DNA of 42,620 nucleotides from Flavonifractor sp. An306 (GTDB lineage Bacteria; Bacillota; Clostridia; Oscillospirales; Oscillospiraceae): NCBI RefSeq assembly GCF_002159455.1, contig NZ_NFIQ01000034.1:1-42620 (forward strand), given 5' to 3'. Below the pieces are notes generated by a model that saw nothing but the letters and a program-made list of their open reading frames with translations, was not told the DNA's origin and did no database searches. A program made the position numbers and the translations under genes. Each line of letters begins with the position of its first letter. Within the stretch, counting starts at the first letter, position 1. Positions 22,001 through 28,693 of the stretch are shown piece by piece.

Positions 22001-22221
22001 ATGCCGATGAAAAATGTGTGGTATTGGCTAAGAAAATCAAGGAACTTGTTGATGATAAAGCTCAATTTGCTGATTGGTCTACCAGAGATGATATTAAAAA
22101 TCAACTTAATATGGAATTGACTGTCTTGCTATATCAGAACGGATATCCCCCTGAGTGGGACGAAGAGGTTTTTGAAAAAGTAATGGAGCAAGCTGAGAAT
22201 TTCAAGAAATATGCTGATTGA
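19057..22221 (+). CDS. hsdR: Type I restriction endonuclease subunit HsdR
   Basis: Motor and nuclease subunit; 1054 aa. Starts at GTG 19057 with AAGGAGGT (19043-19050), 6-nt spacing. The N-terminal nuclease domain has the PD-(D/E)xK-type motif RRPDLLVFINGIPVAIFEFKSA (D and ExK). SF2 helicase: GATGCGKT (Walker A, about residue 297), IIVDREDLDTQTAELF, ISDEAHRTQTG (DEAH box), CGFTGTPID, and motif VI ISRVNRVFDGKD. The C-terminal helical region binds HsdM/HsdS. All elements needed for restriction appear intact. Confidence 0.95.
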   Translation: MDYEFVKGQFTEAQLEAAIIEIFQQQDYIYVHGEKIHRQYEDILLEEDLRSFLQGRYAHEGLSETETRKIINQLALIPASPLYEGNRAAFWLVNEGFDLQRDDLSKVALHIDYIDFDHPENNIFKVVNQYSVQGERLRRPDLLVFINGIPVAIFEFKSAINEDANAHDAWEQITIRYTRDIPKLMKYCFLSVISDGANTKMGSIFTPYPYYYAWNKANEQDKVSNGVSSLFTMIEGAFAKERLLRVLRDFVFYPDDSKKSEAIVCRYPQFFGANKMLENIKRHLRPEGDGKGGTYFGATGCGKTYTMLFLSRMIALRDPDAFNNPTIVIIVDREDLDTQTAELFATAKKYLHEDDVRSIESRADLAETLKDRPSGGVYITSIQKFCEKIGLLSARSNIICISDEAHRTQTGVGSKLKKTEKGVFTTYGFAKYLRDSFPNATYCGFTGTPIDETIAVFGDVVDSYTMKESSDDGITVRIAYEPRLARVILSEEQAKEIQKYYESCAEQGSTTEQIEASQKAMARMRAILGHPDRLKKLAEDIVLHYEALCAEKPHVVQKAMIVCADRGVAFRLLKDILAIRPAWGEKRRAENENDLTKEQLDKLSPLPKINLVATQGANDEKELYEACGTKEYRKMLDKQFKNDNSNFKIAVVVDMWITGFDVPSLAVMYIDKPLQKHTLIQTISRVNRVFDGKDKGLVVDYIGIKNDMMEAIKKYGGPQESPVDELDITIGIFRNHLKMIDDLLLGFNASKFFTGEPLERLNCLNSAAEYVQSRKDTETRFMGLSRRLKSAYNICFPSGELTDEETAKAQFYLAIRSIIYKQTKGNAPDAEAMNQVVENMVREAIACTGIENVVDEHKSVDLFSDEFIEQLNTVKLPITKFNALLKLLRKAISAYGRTNKVKAMEFDERLRKVVDDYNSRDKLVFTNEVVSDFVNDLSDQLLQILRDLQEDQSSFQKMGISFEEKAFYDILVKVRDDHGFPYADEKCVVLAKKIKELVDDKAQFADWSTRDDIKNQLNMELTVLLYQNGYPPEWDEEVFEKVMEQAENFKKYAD

Positions 22222-22697
22222 CACAGTGCTTTTTCAACTACATTTTTCAGAACATCTGATAGGCTGATGTAGCCTACTGTCAAAGGAAATTGCTTACTTT
22301 TTGCTCTGGGTCATCCAATAGGGTCGAGCAGCATCCCTGTTGGCAAGGGGATTCCAAAGGGGAACGGCGTTCTCCTTTGTCTGGGGTGTTCAGAGGGGAT
22401 AGAGTTCCCCTTTGACCGGAAGAATCCAAAGAAACCGGCGGTTTCGTGGCACACGACTTTCCCCGGAAAGTCTAGTGTGTTATACCTTTGTGGAGCAGAT
22501 GGCAGCCGGAATTGTAGCACGCCCCGGAAAGTGTGGCTACAGTTGCGGCGTTCTGGCGGGAAAGGTTGCCCCTTGCGGGGCGGCATAAGCGACAGAAAAA
22601 GGCTGGCAGGCGGTGCGAATATGTACTGTCTGCCAGCCGTGTCATCTGCGGAACAAAGGTATATCAAAGCCCCCGTCAGCCGCTGCTTACCATCGTA
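22222..22697. other. 476-nt non-coding tract with a chain of hairpins
   Basis: No convincing gene; open frames on both strands here look like shadows of repeats. Visible inverted repeats: CAAAGGGGAAC (22355-22365) with GTTCCCCTTTG (22404-22414), enclosed by GGATTC/GAATCC (22349-22354, 22422-22427); GAAACC/GGTTTC (22431-22445); a CACAC/GTGTG-closed hairpin around GGAAAGT (22450-22479); GGCTGGCAG with CTGCCAGCC near 22600-22638; and a 19-nt long-range pair ATACCTTTGTNNNGCAGAT (22482-22500) against 22644-22662 on the opposite strand. CCCCGGAAAGT occurs twice. It may be a structured RNA or terminator cluster between the convergent hsdR and sigma-factor genes. Confidence 0.55.
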
Positions 22698-23360
22698 TCA
22701 GAACCACCATGACAGTTTCCCGCGCAGGCTATCCATCGCCTTGCCTTCCACCTTCTTTGTCCGGCTCTCGCTGAGGTGGAAATGGAGCGCCGCACCGATC
22801 AGCGGGTGCTCGATTCCATCGGTAAAGCCATAGCGGTACAGCAGATAGGTTTGCTCTCTGGCAGTCAGCTTGTCCAGCGCAGCATACAGTTCCGTCAGCT
22901 GTTCTTTTTGGATATAGATTTGCTCCGGCGTTTGGGTGTGAGGGTCGGCTATGGCCTCAATCCGCAGCATCCGTTCATCATCTGAGAGAACGTCATCCAG
23001 ATATACTCTCTGGAAGCCGGGGCCGTCTCTCTTATCCACCATCCGTTGTTCAAATTGAGCGAGGGCGGCGCGGATGCAGTCTGTCATGGCGTTTCGGATC
23101 GCTGGTGCTGCATAGGTTAGAAATTTCATGCCGCGTCCGGCGTCAAACAAAGGGATCGCGTTCAGCAGGCCGATACTTCCCTCCTGCACCAAATCATCTA
23201 AATCAATTCCAATATCATTTTCATTCAGCCCCATGCCCTGATATTGTTCCAGCGCTATTTTTCGGATGAATCCCAGATTGTTTTCCAGCAGAATAGTACG
23301 GGCAGCCGTATCCCCTGCCTGCGCCAGCCTGCACAGCTGCTCATTGCTCCGGGTCGGCAT
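22698..23360 (-). CDS. Sigma-70-family RNA polymerase sigma factor of the mobile element
   Basis: 220 aa. Region 2 is clear: AARTILLENNLGFIRKIALE, DLDDLVQEGSIGLLNAIPLFD, FLTYAAPAIRNAMTDCI (the -10 recognition part). Region 4 follows after a linker (LYAALDKLTAREQTYLLYRYGF ... LIGAALHFHLSESRTKKVEGKAM), with a helix-turn-helix less canonical than in housekeeping factors. There is no region 1.1, so it is an alternative factor of the small type carried by Clostridia conjugative and mobilizable elements. Its start overlaps the upstream XRE gene by 20 nt, so the two are one operon. Its target promoters are unknown, likely within the element. Confidence 0.85.
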   Translation of the reverse strand: MPTRSNEQLCRLAQAGDTAARTILLENNLGFIRKIALEQYQGMGLNENDIGIDLDDLVQEGSIGLLNAIPLFDAGRGMKFLTYAAPAIRNAMTDCIRAALAQFEQRMVDKRDGPGFQRVYLDDVLSDDERMLRIEAIADPHTQTPEQIYIQKEQLTELYAALDKLTAREQTYLLYRYGFTDGIEHPLIGAALHFHLSESRTKKVEGKAMDSLRGKLSWWF

Positions 23361-24180
23361 TCTGCTTCTCCTGCGCGTGGTCTAAGGTGGATTGGAGAAA
23401 TTCCGTCAGCGCCTGACCAAATTTGTCTAACGCTTCCTGCTGCACACCGTCCATTCCTGCCGCACTCTGGGTAACGGCGGCAGAAATCATTTCCGGTGTG
23501 ATGGTCGGTGCCTGGACATCCTGGCCTTTTGTCAACTCGGAGAACATCTGCTGGGTGACGTCTCTGGTCAAAGACTGCGCCGCTGCGAAATCGTTGCCGA
23601 GTTCTTTCTTCACTTCCCGCAGCGCAGCTATGAACGTGTTCTGTATCATCGTCAGGTCTGCCTGATATACAGGAACTTTCTGTCGGTTGACAGTTCTGGC
23701 CGCCTGCACAGCAGCGTCTGTTTTATTGTTCCGGCGCAGCATGGTGCTGAGAGTAGTAAGCATCTGGTTCTGTCCGGCGAAACCGGCGGCCAGCGTATCG
23801 TCAAAATATTGCTCGATCATGTAGGTGACTTCTGCAAAGCGCGGGCTTTCCAACAGACGGTTGACAATCTCCGCATTGACTTTTCCTGTGTACAGGTTCC
23901 GCGCAGCCTGCACCGACAGGCCCAGTTCTTCAATATCAAAATTTGTCCGATCGGGCGTGTTGACTTCCCCCAGCAGGAAATCTGTGGAGACTTCAAACAC
24001 TTTTGCAATGCGGAGCAAATGTTCTGTGCTAATTTTATCGGTCTTGCCGCTCACAAACCGGCTGATGGCGCTTTCGGTGCTGCCGATGCGGGTCGCCAGC
24101 TGTGCCTGGGTAATTTTATGTTCCTTCATGAGTTCCTGCATCCGTTGCCGGACATTGCCGGGCAGATAGGCTCCCTCCAT
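23341..24180 (-). CDS. XRE-type transcriptional regulator with long C-terminal domain
   Basis: 279 aa from ATG 24180, which has AGAGGTG 6 nt upstream; a GTG at 24189 is in frame but overlaps that site. HTH_3 domain at about residues 10-65: MQELMKEHKITQAQLATRIGSTESAISRFVSGKTDKIS, LLRIAKVFEVSTDFLLGE. The remaining about 210 residues are helical, with no domain I recognise. Probably regulates the divergent replication genes and its own operon with the sigma factor. Confidence 0.85.
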   Translation of the reverse strand: MEGAYLPGNVRQRMQELMKEHKITQAQLATRIGSTESAISRFVSGKTDKISTEHLLRIAKVFEVSTDFLLGEVNTPDRTNFDIEELGLSVQAARNLYTGKVNAEIVNRLLESPRFAEVTYMIEQYFDDTLAAGFAGQNQMLTTLSTMLRRNNKTDAAVQAARTVNRQKVPVYQADLTMIQNTFIAALREVKKELGNDFAAAQSLTRDVTQQMFSELTKGQDVQAPTITPEMISAAVTQSAAGMDGVQQEALDKFGQALTEFLQSTLDHAQEKQNADPEQ

Positions 24181-24215
24181 GTGACGCACCTCTTTTCTGA
24201 AAACTCTCTTTATCC

Positions 24216-24244
24216 ATTATACCTTATAAAACCAGCGCGAGCAA
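24216..24244 (-). promoter_or_regulatory. Promoter of the XRE/sigma operon
   Basis: On the minus strand TTGCTC (24239-24244), 17-bp spacer, TATAAT (24216-24221), about 36 nt before the XRE start. Confidence 0.65.
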
Positions 24245-24262
24245 ATGCTTTCCGCTGCCTTC

Positions 24263-24312
24263 GCCGCTCTGTGGGTCTTGCATTTTTGCAAGATTTCAGA
24301 GCGGCATTTTTT
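24263..24312 (+). terminator. Two-level hairpin with T-run upstream of the primase gene (possible attenuator)
   Basis: Outer arms GCCGCTCTG (24263-24271) / CAGAGCGGC (24297-24305); inner hairpin CTTGCA/TGCAAG (24277-24292); followed by ATTTTTT. It lies in the divergent region about 100 nt before the CHC2 gene. Nothing upstream on this strand needs ending, so it could be a leader attenuator or a DNA site. Confidence 0.45.
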
Positions 24313-24414
24313 CATTTCTTGCACTTTTAGCGGATTTTTCGGTCTATAGGCTTTTTCCCCGTATATTCAGGCAGACGGGCAGATACCGTCAATAAATAAT
24401 GGAGGGCAAAGCCT

Positions 24415-25035
24415 ATGAATTTGTTTGAAACTGTAAAATCTTCTGTCACTGTGAAGCAGGCTGCCGAATACTACGGCTGCAAGGTCAACCGGGGCGATAT
24501 GATCTGCTGCCCGTTCCATGATGACCGGCATCCGAGCATGAAGCTGAACAGGGATTATTTCTACTGCTTCGGCTGTGGGGCCACCGGGGACGTGATCGAC
24601 TTTGTGGCAAGGCTGTTTGGTCTGAGCAGCTACGAGGCTGCAAAGAAGCTGGCCTATGACTTCGGCCTCGACCCAGACAAGCCCCCGGCAGCGATGGCCT
24701 TGAAAAAGCCCTATCCGCTGGCGCGGGCCTTTCGTGATGAGGAGATGTACTGCCAGCGGGTGCTGTGCGATTATCTGCACCTGCTGGAACACTGGAAGAT
24801 CGAGTACGCCCCGCAATCACCGGAGGACGACCTGGACGACCGCTTTGTGGAGGCGTGTCATATGATCGAGTATATAGATCATTTGTTGGACGTGCTCATG
24901 TTTGCGGAACTGGAGCAGCGCGTGAATGCGGTGGATATGCTCCTGAAGGACGGAACCATCGCCGCACTGGAGCAGCGGCTGAAACGTCTGGAAAAGGAGG
25001 TGCAGCATCGTGGCGAAGAACGAGCAATCGCGTGA
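24415..25035 (+). CDS. CHC2 zinc-finger protein (primase N-terminal-type)
   Basis: 206 aa. Residues 12-75 form a CHC2 zinc finger as in DnaG-type primases: C32, H35, C51, C54 in CCPFHDDRHPS and YCFGCGATGDVIDF. No TOPRIM domain follows; the remaining part is charged and helical (LEQRVNAVDMLLKDG). It is an accessory primase DNA-binding module, working with the helicase/primase encoded by the next gene, whose GTG start lies inside its end (26-nt overlap). Start ATG 24415 has GGAGGG upstream. Role inferred: replication of the excised element. Confidence 0.85.
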   Translation: MNLFETVKSSVTVKQAAEYYGCKVNRGDMICCPFHDDRHPSMKLNRDYFYCFGCGATGDVIDFVARLFGLSSYEAAKKLAYDFGLDPDKPPAAMALKKPYPLARAFRDEEMYCQRVLCDYLHLLEHWKIEYAPQSPEDDLDDRFVEACHMIEYIDHLLDVLMFAELEQRVNAVDMLLKDGTIAALEQRLKRLEKEVQHRGEERAIA

Positions 25036-26383
25036 GGCCAACCAGCCCATCTGGTTTGACGGCAAGAGCATCAACGAAGCCCTGTTTTGTGATGATTTTC
25101 TCAGCAGACACAAGATCATCTACACAAACGGGGCTTTTTTCACGCCCGATGGCCGTGTGACTGATGATCTGCCGCTGCGCAGCGAAATCTTTGACGAACT
25201 GCGCTGCTGCGCGGTGAGCAATATCCCACGCAAGATCAGCAACATTGTAGAGCTGATGAAGCTGGCTGCACTGCTGGAGGACTTCCCGCCGGAGGCAGAC
25301 CGGATTCATCTGGCAAATGGGGCGCTAATGCTGGATGGCTCCTTTACGGAGGGCAAGCCGGAGATTGTTCGCTGTCGTCTGCCGGTGGCCTACAATCCCG
25401 GTGCTCCCACACCAGCCCGCTGGCTGGCGTTTTTGGATGGGCTGCTTTACCCGGAGGACATTCCGACTTTGCAGGAATATATCGGCTACTGCCTGATCCC
25501 CAGCAACAAAGGCCAGCGGATGATGGTTATCAAAGGCAGCGGCGGCGAGGGCAAGAGCCAGATCGGCGCGGTGCTGTCCGCCTTGTTCGGCAGCAATATG
25601 AAAGATGGCAGCATCGGCAAAATTTCCGAGAACCGTTTCGCCCGCGCTGATCTGGAACACATTCTGCTGTGTGTCGATGACGATATGCGGATGGAGGCGC
25701 TGCGGCAGACCAACTACGTTAAATCCATCGTCACCGCGCAGGGTAAGATGGATTTGGAGCGCAAGGGCAAGCAGAGTTATCAGGGGTGGATGTCTTCCCG
25801 CTTGCTGGCATTCAGCAACGGCGACTTGCAGGCCCTCTTTGACCGAAGCGACGGCTTCTATCGGCGGCAGTTGATTTTGACCACCAAAGAGAAACCTGTT
25901 GACCGCGTGGATGATCCCGACCTTTCCGAAAAGATGAAGGCAGAAATCGAGGGCATATTCCTCTGGGCCTTTGCGGGACTGCAGCGGCTGGTGGCAAACA
26001 ACTTCAAGTTCACCGAAAGCCAGCGCACCAAAGAGAACCGGGAGGCCGTTAAGCGGGACAACAACAATGTGTTTGACTTTCTGGAATCCGAGGGCTACAT
26101 CCGGCTGAAAGCGGATGCGTCCATCAGCTCAAAGGATTGCTACGACATTTATCGGATGTGGTGTGAGGAAAATAGTCTGACTGCTCTTAAACGCCGCAGC
26201 TTCAGCGATGCGCTGGTGGCAGCCTGCGGCAAGTACAATCTGGAACACTGCAACACGATCACCAATTCGGCAGGACGCCGGGTGTGGGGCTTTATGGGCA
26301 TTGAGGCGGTGGCAAGGCCGCATATAAACGAGTTTACGGACGCTTCACAGTGTACGTACGTACCGGAAGACTGGCGGGATTGA
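25010..26383 (+). CDS. P4/D5-type DNA primase/helicase (SF3 helicase)
   Basis: 457 aa, starting at GTG 25010 with AAGGAGGTG upstream inside the CHC2 gene. Phage/plasmid primase P4 family: a D5-N type region (LNNG-type motif seen as IHLANGALMLDGSF, LPVAYNPGA), then the SF3 helicase with Walker A GSGGEGKSQIG near residues 177-187, Walker B-like LEHILLCVDDDMRME, and sensor region SRLLAFSNGDLQALFDRSDGFYRRQLIL. The C-terminal part carries a possible winged-helix domain (SSKDCYDIYRMWCEENSLTALKRRSFSDAL). Expected to unwind an origin near the next intergenic region. Its last codons overlap the inverted repeat at 26352-26413. Confidence 0.9.
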   Translation: MAKNEQSREANQPIWFDGKSINEALFCDDFLSRHKIIYTNGAFFTPDGRVTDDLPLRSEIFDELRCCAVSNIPRKISNIVELMKLAALLEDFPPEADRIHLANGALMLDGSFTEGKPEIVRCRLPVAYNPGAPTPARWLAFLDGLLYPEDIPTLQEYIGYCLIPSNKGQRMMVIKGSGGEGKSQIGAVLSALFGSNMKDGSIGKISENRFARADLEHILLCVDDDMRMEALRQTNYVKSIVTAQGKMDLERKGKQSYQGWMSSRLLAFSNGDLQALFDRSDGFYRRQLILTTKEKPVDRVDDPDLSEKMKAEIEGIFLWAFAGLQRLVANNFKFTESQRTKENREAVKRDNNNVFDFLESEGYIRLKADASISSKDCYDIYRMWCEENSLTALKRRSFSDALVAACGKYNLEHCNTITNSAGRRVWGFMGIEAVARPHINEFTDASQCTYVPEDWRD

Positions 26384-26413
26384 TTTTCGCTCTGGTCGCC
26401 GGTACGTATGTAC
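26352..26413. repeat. Long-range inverted repeat spanning the end of the helicase gene
   Basis: GTACGTACGTACCGG (26352-26366) pairs with CCGGTACGTATGTAC (26399-26413), 14 of 15 positions, with a 32-nt gap containing the stop codon. No T-run follows. It could be a cruciform or origin component rather than a terminator. Confidence 0.55.
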
Positions 26414-26466
26414 GCAGCGATTCACCCTGCTACCTCATATATTAGAGGCGCTTCATGCGGATAAAG

Positions 26467-26493
26467 TGGTCGTGCCCATTTTGGGTACGACCA
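26467..26493. repeat. Palindrome 1 of 3 (TTT centre)
   Basis: 12-nt arms around a central TTT (26479-26481); one G/T mismatch. Outer arms read TGGTCGT / ACGACCA. Centre at 26480. Confidence 0.75.
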
Positions 26494-26526
26494 GAACCAT
26501 GTAAATATTCTCGGTTTTGTGATGTG

Positions 26527-26559
26527 AAGTGGTTGGTGTCATTTTGAACCCGACCACTT
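26527..26559. repeat. Palindrome 2 of 3 (TTT centre)
   Basis: 15-nt arms around TTT (26542-26544) with three unpaired positions; outer arms AAGTGGT / ACCACTT. Centre at 26543, 63 nt after palindrome 1. Confidence 0.7.
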
Positions 26560-26572
26560 TAGCAGGACGAAG

Positions 26573-26599
26573 TAGGTGTGGTCATTTTGACCACACCTA
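26573..26599. repeat. Palindrome 3 of 3 (TTT centre, perfect)
   Basis: TAGGTGTGGTCA and TGACCACACCTA pair perfectly around TTT (26585-26587). Centre at 26586, 43 nt after palindrome 2. All three share the core CATTTTG and GGTC/GACC-like arms. Confidence 0.8.
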
Positions 26600-26929
26600 A
26601 AACGGTCAGCAAAAGAGGTGATTTTGCAGGTATCTTTTGAAGCAATCTCAAAACGGCGAAATGTTTCTCTGTTATCTGCACACAGTTCATCAAATAGCGA
26701 CTCGTGGAACTGTGCACACGCTGCACTATCTCGCGCAGATACAGCCCGAACGATGAAAAACCCCACATTTTCGCGAAGTTGAATATTCCGCCGTTGACCA
26801 ACGATACGCAGGAAGCCATTTCTATCGCAAAACAGCATTTGCACAAATTTCACCATTGACCAAAGCCAGTGTGCTCCCCAGCGTAGCCGGTTCTTTTTAT
26901 GACGCAACAGAAAATCATGTTTTAGTTGT

Positions 26930-26952
26930 CAAGTGACAAAGGGCGTCACTTG
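26930..26952 (+). other. Candidate oriT hairpin for the MobV relaxase
   Basis: CAAGTGAC (26930-26937) and GTCACTTG (26945-26952) form an 8-bp stem with a 7-nt loop, about 240 nt upstream of the relaxase gene, where MobV origins of transfer normally lie. No nick-site consensus can be confirmed by eye. Confidence 0.4.
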
Positions 26953-26970
26953 CAAAAATGGAGGATTACC

Positions 26971-27189
26971 ATGAAATCAAGTATTCGAAACGAAATCAAG
27001 GCGCAGATCATCCGCGCCGGTTACACCATGCAGGAAGTCGTTGACCAGCTGCACGATGAATATGGTTGGAGCGACAGCGTATCCAATCTTTCCGGGAAAT
27101 TGCAGCGGGAATCACTGCGGTATCGGGAGGCCGTGGAGCTGGCTGATGTGCTGGGCTATGACATTGTCTGGCAGAAACGGAGGGATTGA
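26971..27189 (+). CDS. Small DUF6471-like HTH protein
   Basis: 72 aa from ATG 26971 (GGAGGA upstream). Sequence IRNEIKAQIIRAGYTMQEVVDQLHDEYGWSDSVSNLSGKLQRESLRYREAVELADVLGYDI has the pattern of a short XRE-like helix-turn-helix, as in DUF6471 proteins found ahead of mobilization genes; the family name is from memory. It ends 2 nt before the relaxase start and carries that gene's ribosome binding site. A role as relaxosome accessory or regulator is inferred only from position. Confidence 0.75.
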   Translation: MKSSIRNEIKAQIIRAGYTMQEVVDQLHDEYGWSDSVSNLSGKLQRESLRYREAVELADVLGYDIVWQKRRD

Positions 27190-27191
27190 GC

Positions 27192-28178
27192 ATGGAAAAA
27201 GCACAATATGCGATTATGCGATTTGCAAAATACAAGGGGCCTGAAATCGGCAATATCGAGGCCCATAACGAGCGCACAAAGGAAAAGTACGCCAGCAATC
27301 CCGATGTGGATACCAGCCGAAGCAAGTACAACTTCCATCTTGTCAAACCGCCCGGCAAGTACCGGACGGAATCGGAACGGCAGATTTCTGCCGCCGGATG
27401 CCGTACCCGGAAGGACAGTATCCGTATGATCGAGACGCTGTTTACTGCCAGCCCGGAGTTCTTCAAGGGAAAGAAGCGGGCTGAGATTCGGACATTTTTC
27501 GAGGAAGCTCTGCACTTTCTGGAACAGCATCAATCCAAAGAGACAATTATATCTGCCGTGGTGCATATGGACGAGAAAACGCCCCATATGCACCTTTGTT
27601 TTGCCCCGCTTACGGAAGATGGCAGGCTCAGCGCCAAAGACATTATGGGCAACAAAAAGAAGCTGACCTGGTGGCAGGATGAGTTCTGGAAACACATGGT
27701 CAAGAAATTCCCGGATTTGGAGCGCGGCGAAAGCGCCAGCCTGACCGGGCGCGACCACATTCCGCCCCGCGTGTTCAAGGAGATGACCCGACTGACCAAA
27801 CAGAAGGAAAAACTGGGGCAACTGCTCACTGGCATTACTCCATTTAATGCAAAAAGCCGGGCGGAGGAAATCTGTAAGATCCTGGATACCTATATTCCCA
27901 GCGTGGAGAAGATGGACACACTGCTGCGGAAATATGGCGTAGCCTTCACGAAAACAGCATCCGAAAACAAAAGGTTGAAAACGAAAAATGCCGAACTGGA
28001 AGAATCTCTTGCATCGGCGCAGAAAGTCAGCACCCTAAAGCAGATCGAAGACCTCAAGCTGCGGCGCGACTATGACAGTGCCGTGGCGATTTTGGAACAG
28101 ATACCGGCAGAAGTTTTGAACATCTATGCGCAGAGCAGCCATAGAGGAAAGGAGCGGCCTATTGAGCAAAGTTTATGA
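27192..28178 (+). CDS. MobV-family relaxase (plasmid mobilization protein, Mob/Pre type)
   Basis: Nicks oriT and pilots the transferred strand; 328 aa. Start ATG 27192 with GGAGGG 7 nt upstream. N-terminal MobV motif I is weakly recognisable (YAIMRFAKYKGPEIGNIEAHNERTKE, where family members have xHNxR). Motif III is clear: H125-M-D127-E128 ... P131-H132-M-H134 (VVHMDEKTPHMHL), the metal-binding histidines. The C-terminal third is coiled coil. There is no coupling protein or type IV secretion gene in the element, so transfer must depend on a helper: an integrative mobilizable element, not a self-transmissible one. Confidence 0.9.
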   Translation: MEKAQYAIMRFAKYKGPEIGNIEAHNERTKEKYASNPDVDTSRSKYNFHLVKPPGKYRTESERQISAAGCRTRKDSIRMIETLFTASPEFFKGKKRAEIRTFFEEALHFLEQHQSKETIISAVVHMDEKTPHMHLCFAPLTEDGRLSAKDIMGNKKKLTWWQDEFWKHMVKKFPDLERGESASLTGRDHIPPRVFKEMTRLTKQKEKLGQLLTGITPFNAKSRAEEICKILDTYIPSVEKMDTLLRKYGVAFTKTASENKRLKTKNAELEESLASAQKVSTLKQIEDLKLRRDYDSAVAILEQIPAEVLNIYAQSSHRGKERPIEQSL

Positions 28179-28359
28179 TGATCCGAAATATAATGCGGCG
28201 TTTGACCGCTGTGTTGATGTGATGTCGCGGCTGTTGCAGAAGTATGGTCCGCAGCTATTGGGGCAGATGCAGGAGACTGCGAATGCTGGCTGCACACGTT
28301 CTGTGGTATCGGGAAAGCAACCCGTTTCGGTGTATCAGGAATTTGACAAAGCCGCTTGA
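28162..28359 (+). CDS. Small unidentified protein after the relaxase
   Basis: 65 aa from TTG 28162, chosen because AAAGGAG (28148-28154) sits 7 nt upstream; it overlaps the relaxase end by 17 nt. Begins MSKVYDDPKYNAAFDRCVDVMSRLLQKYGPQLLGQM: amphipathic, no membrane segment. Probably translationally coupled to the relaxase. Family not recognised. Confidence 0.6.
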   Translation: MSKVYDDPKYNAAFDRCVDVMSRLLQKYGPQLLGQMQETANAGCTRSVVSGKQPVSVYQEFDKAA

Positions 28360-28372
28360 TATAAATTTGATT

Positions 28373-28423
28373 TACACGTTGCGTATTTGTTTGGCGTATG
28401 CTATAATAAATACGCAACGTGTA
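28373..28423 (+). promoter_or_regulatory. Promoter enclosed by a perfect 16-bp inverted repeat (operator)
   Basis: TTGCGT (28379-28384), 17-bp spacer, TATAAT (28402-28407). TACACGTTGCGTATTT (28373-28388) covers the -35 box, and its exact reverse complement AAATACGCAACGTGTA (28408-28423) begins right after the -10 box. A regulator binding both arms would block the promoter; the small HTH protein just downstream is the obvious candidate. The same stem followed by TTTTT could also end transcripts from upstream. Confidence 0.8.
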
Positions 28424-28447
28424 TTTTTGCTTTATGGGGTAAAAGAA

Positions 28448-28693
28448 ATGGACTGCAAAACCAAAATAAAAGAATTGCGGGAAAGTACAGGCATGAACCG
28501 CAAGGAATTTTGTAAATATTTTCAGATTCCCTATCGGACTGTGACAGAGTGGGAACTGGATAACCGCCATGCGCCGGAATATGTGCTCCGTTTGTTGGAG
28601 TACTACATTCAGAATGAAGGTCTGGCGAAGAAGAAAGTAACGGATGAATGTTCAGAGATGGAAGAAAGGGGCGACCCGTATGAAGAAAACTAA
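28448..28693 (+). CDS. Small helix-turn-helix regulator
   Basis: 81 aa from ATG 28448. HTH segment: KIKELRESTGMNRKEFCKYFQIPYRTVTEWELDNRHAPEYVLRLLEYYI, the pattern of short XRE/DNA-binding proteins of Clostridia mobile elements. It is preceded by a promoter framed by a 16-bp inverted repeat and overlaps the recombinase start by 14 nt, so it is cotranscribed with and likely controls the recombinase. Confidence 0.8.
   Translation: MDCKTKIKELRESTGMNRKEFCKYFQIPYRTVTEWELDNRHAPEYVLRLLEYYIQNEGLAKKKVTDECSEMEERGDPYEEN

Larger units (their letters stand above)
26384..26970. other. 587-nt intergenic region with palindromes; candidate replication origin
   Basis: Gap between the helicase/primase gene and the small gene before the relaxase. 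It holds the right half of an inverted repeat, three palindromes (26467-26493, 26527-26559, 26573-26599) and a candidate oriT near 26930. From 26600 to 26920 there are overlapping short frames on both strands (for example a minus-strand frame 26559-26846 and a plus frame near 26624-26782 behind a GAGGTGA), none of which I can support as a gene; this part could be a decayed gene. Confidence 0.5.

Noticed and set aside
22349-22479. CRISPR-like array from repeated CCCCGGAAAGT and CAAAGGGG motifs
   Set aside because: Repeats are too short and unevenly spaced, with no cas genes; they are hairpin arms.
22311-22833. Pair of short frames on opposite strands, both opening with similar MxYLC sequences
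   Set aside because: The similarity comes from the 19-nt inverted repeat at 22482/22644; no ribosome sites or plausible proteins.
26539-26907. Minus-strand frames of 95 and 122 codons before the relaxase region
   Set aside because: Two overlapping frames look equally plausible, neither has a ribosome site or known motif; perhaps a decayed gene.
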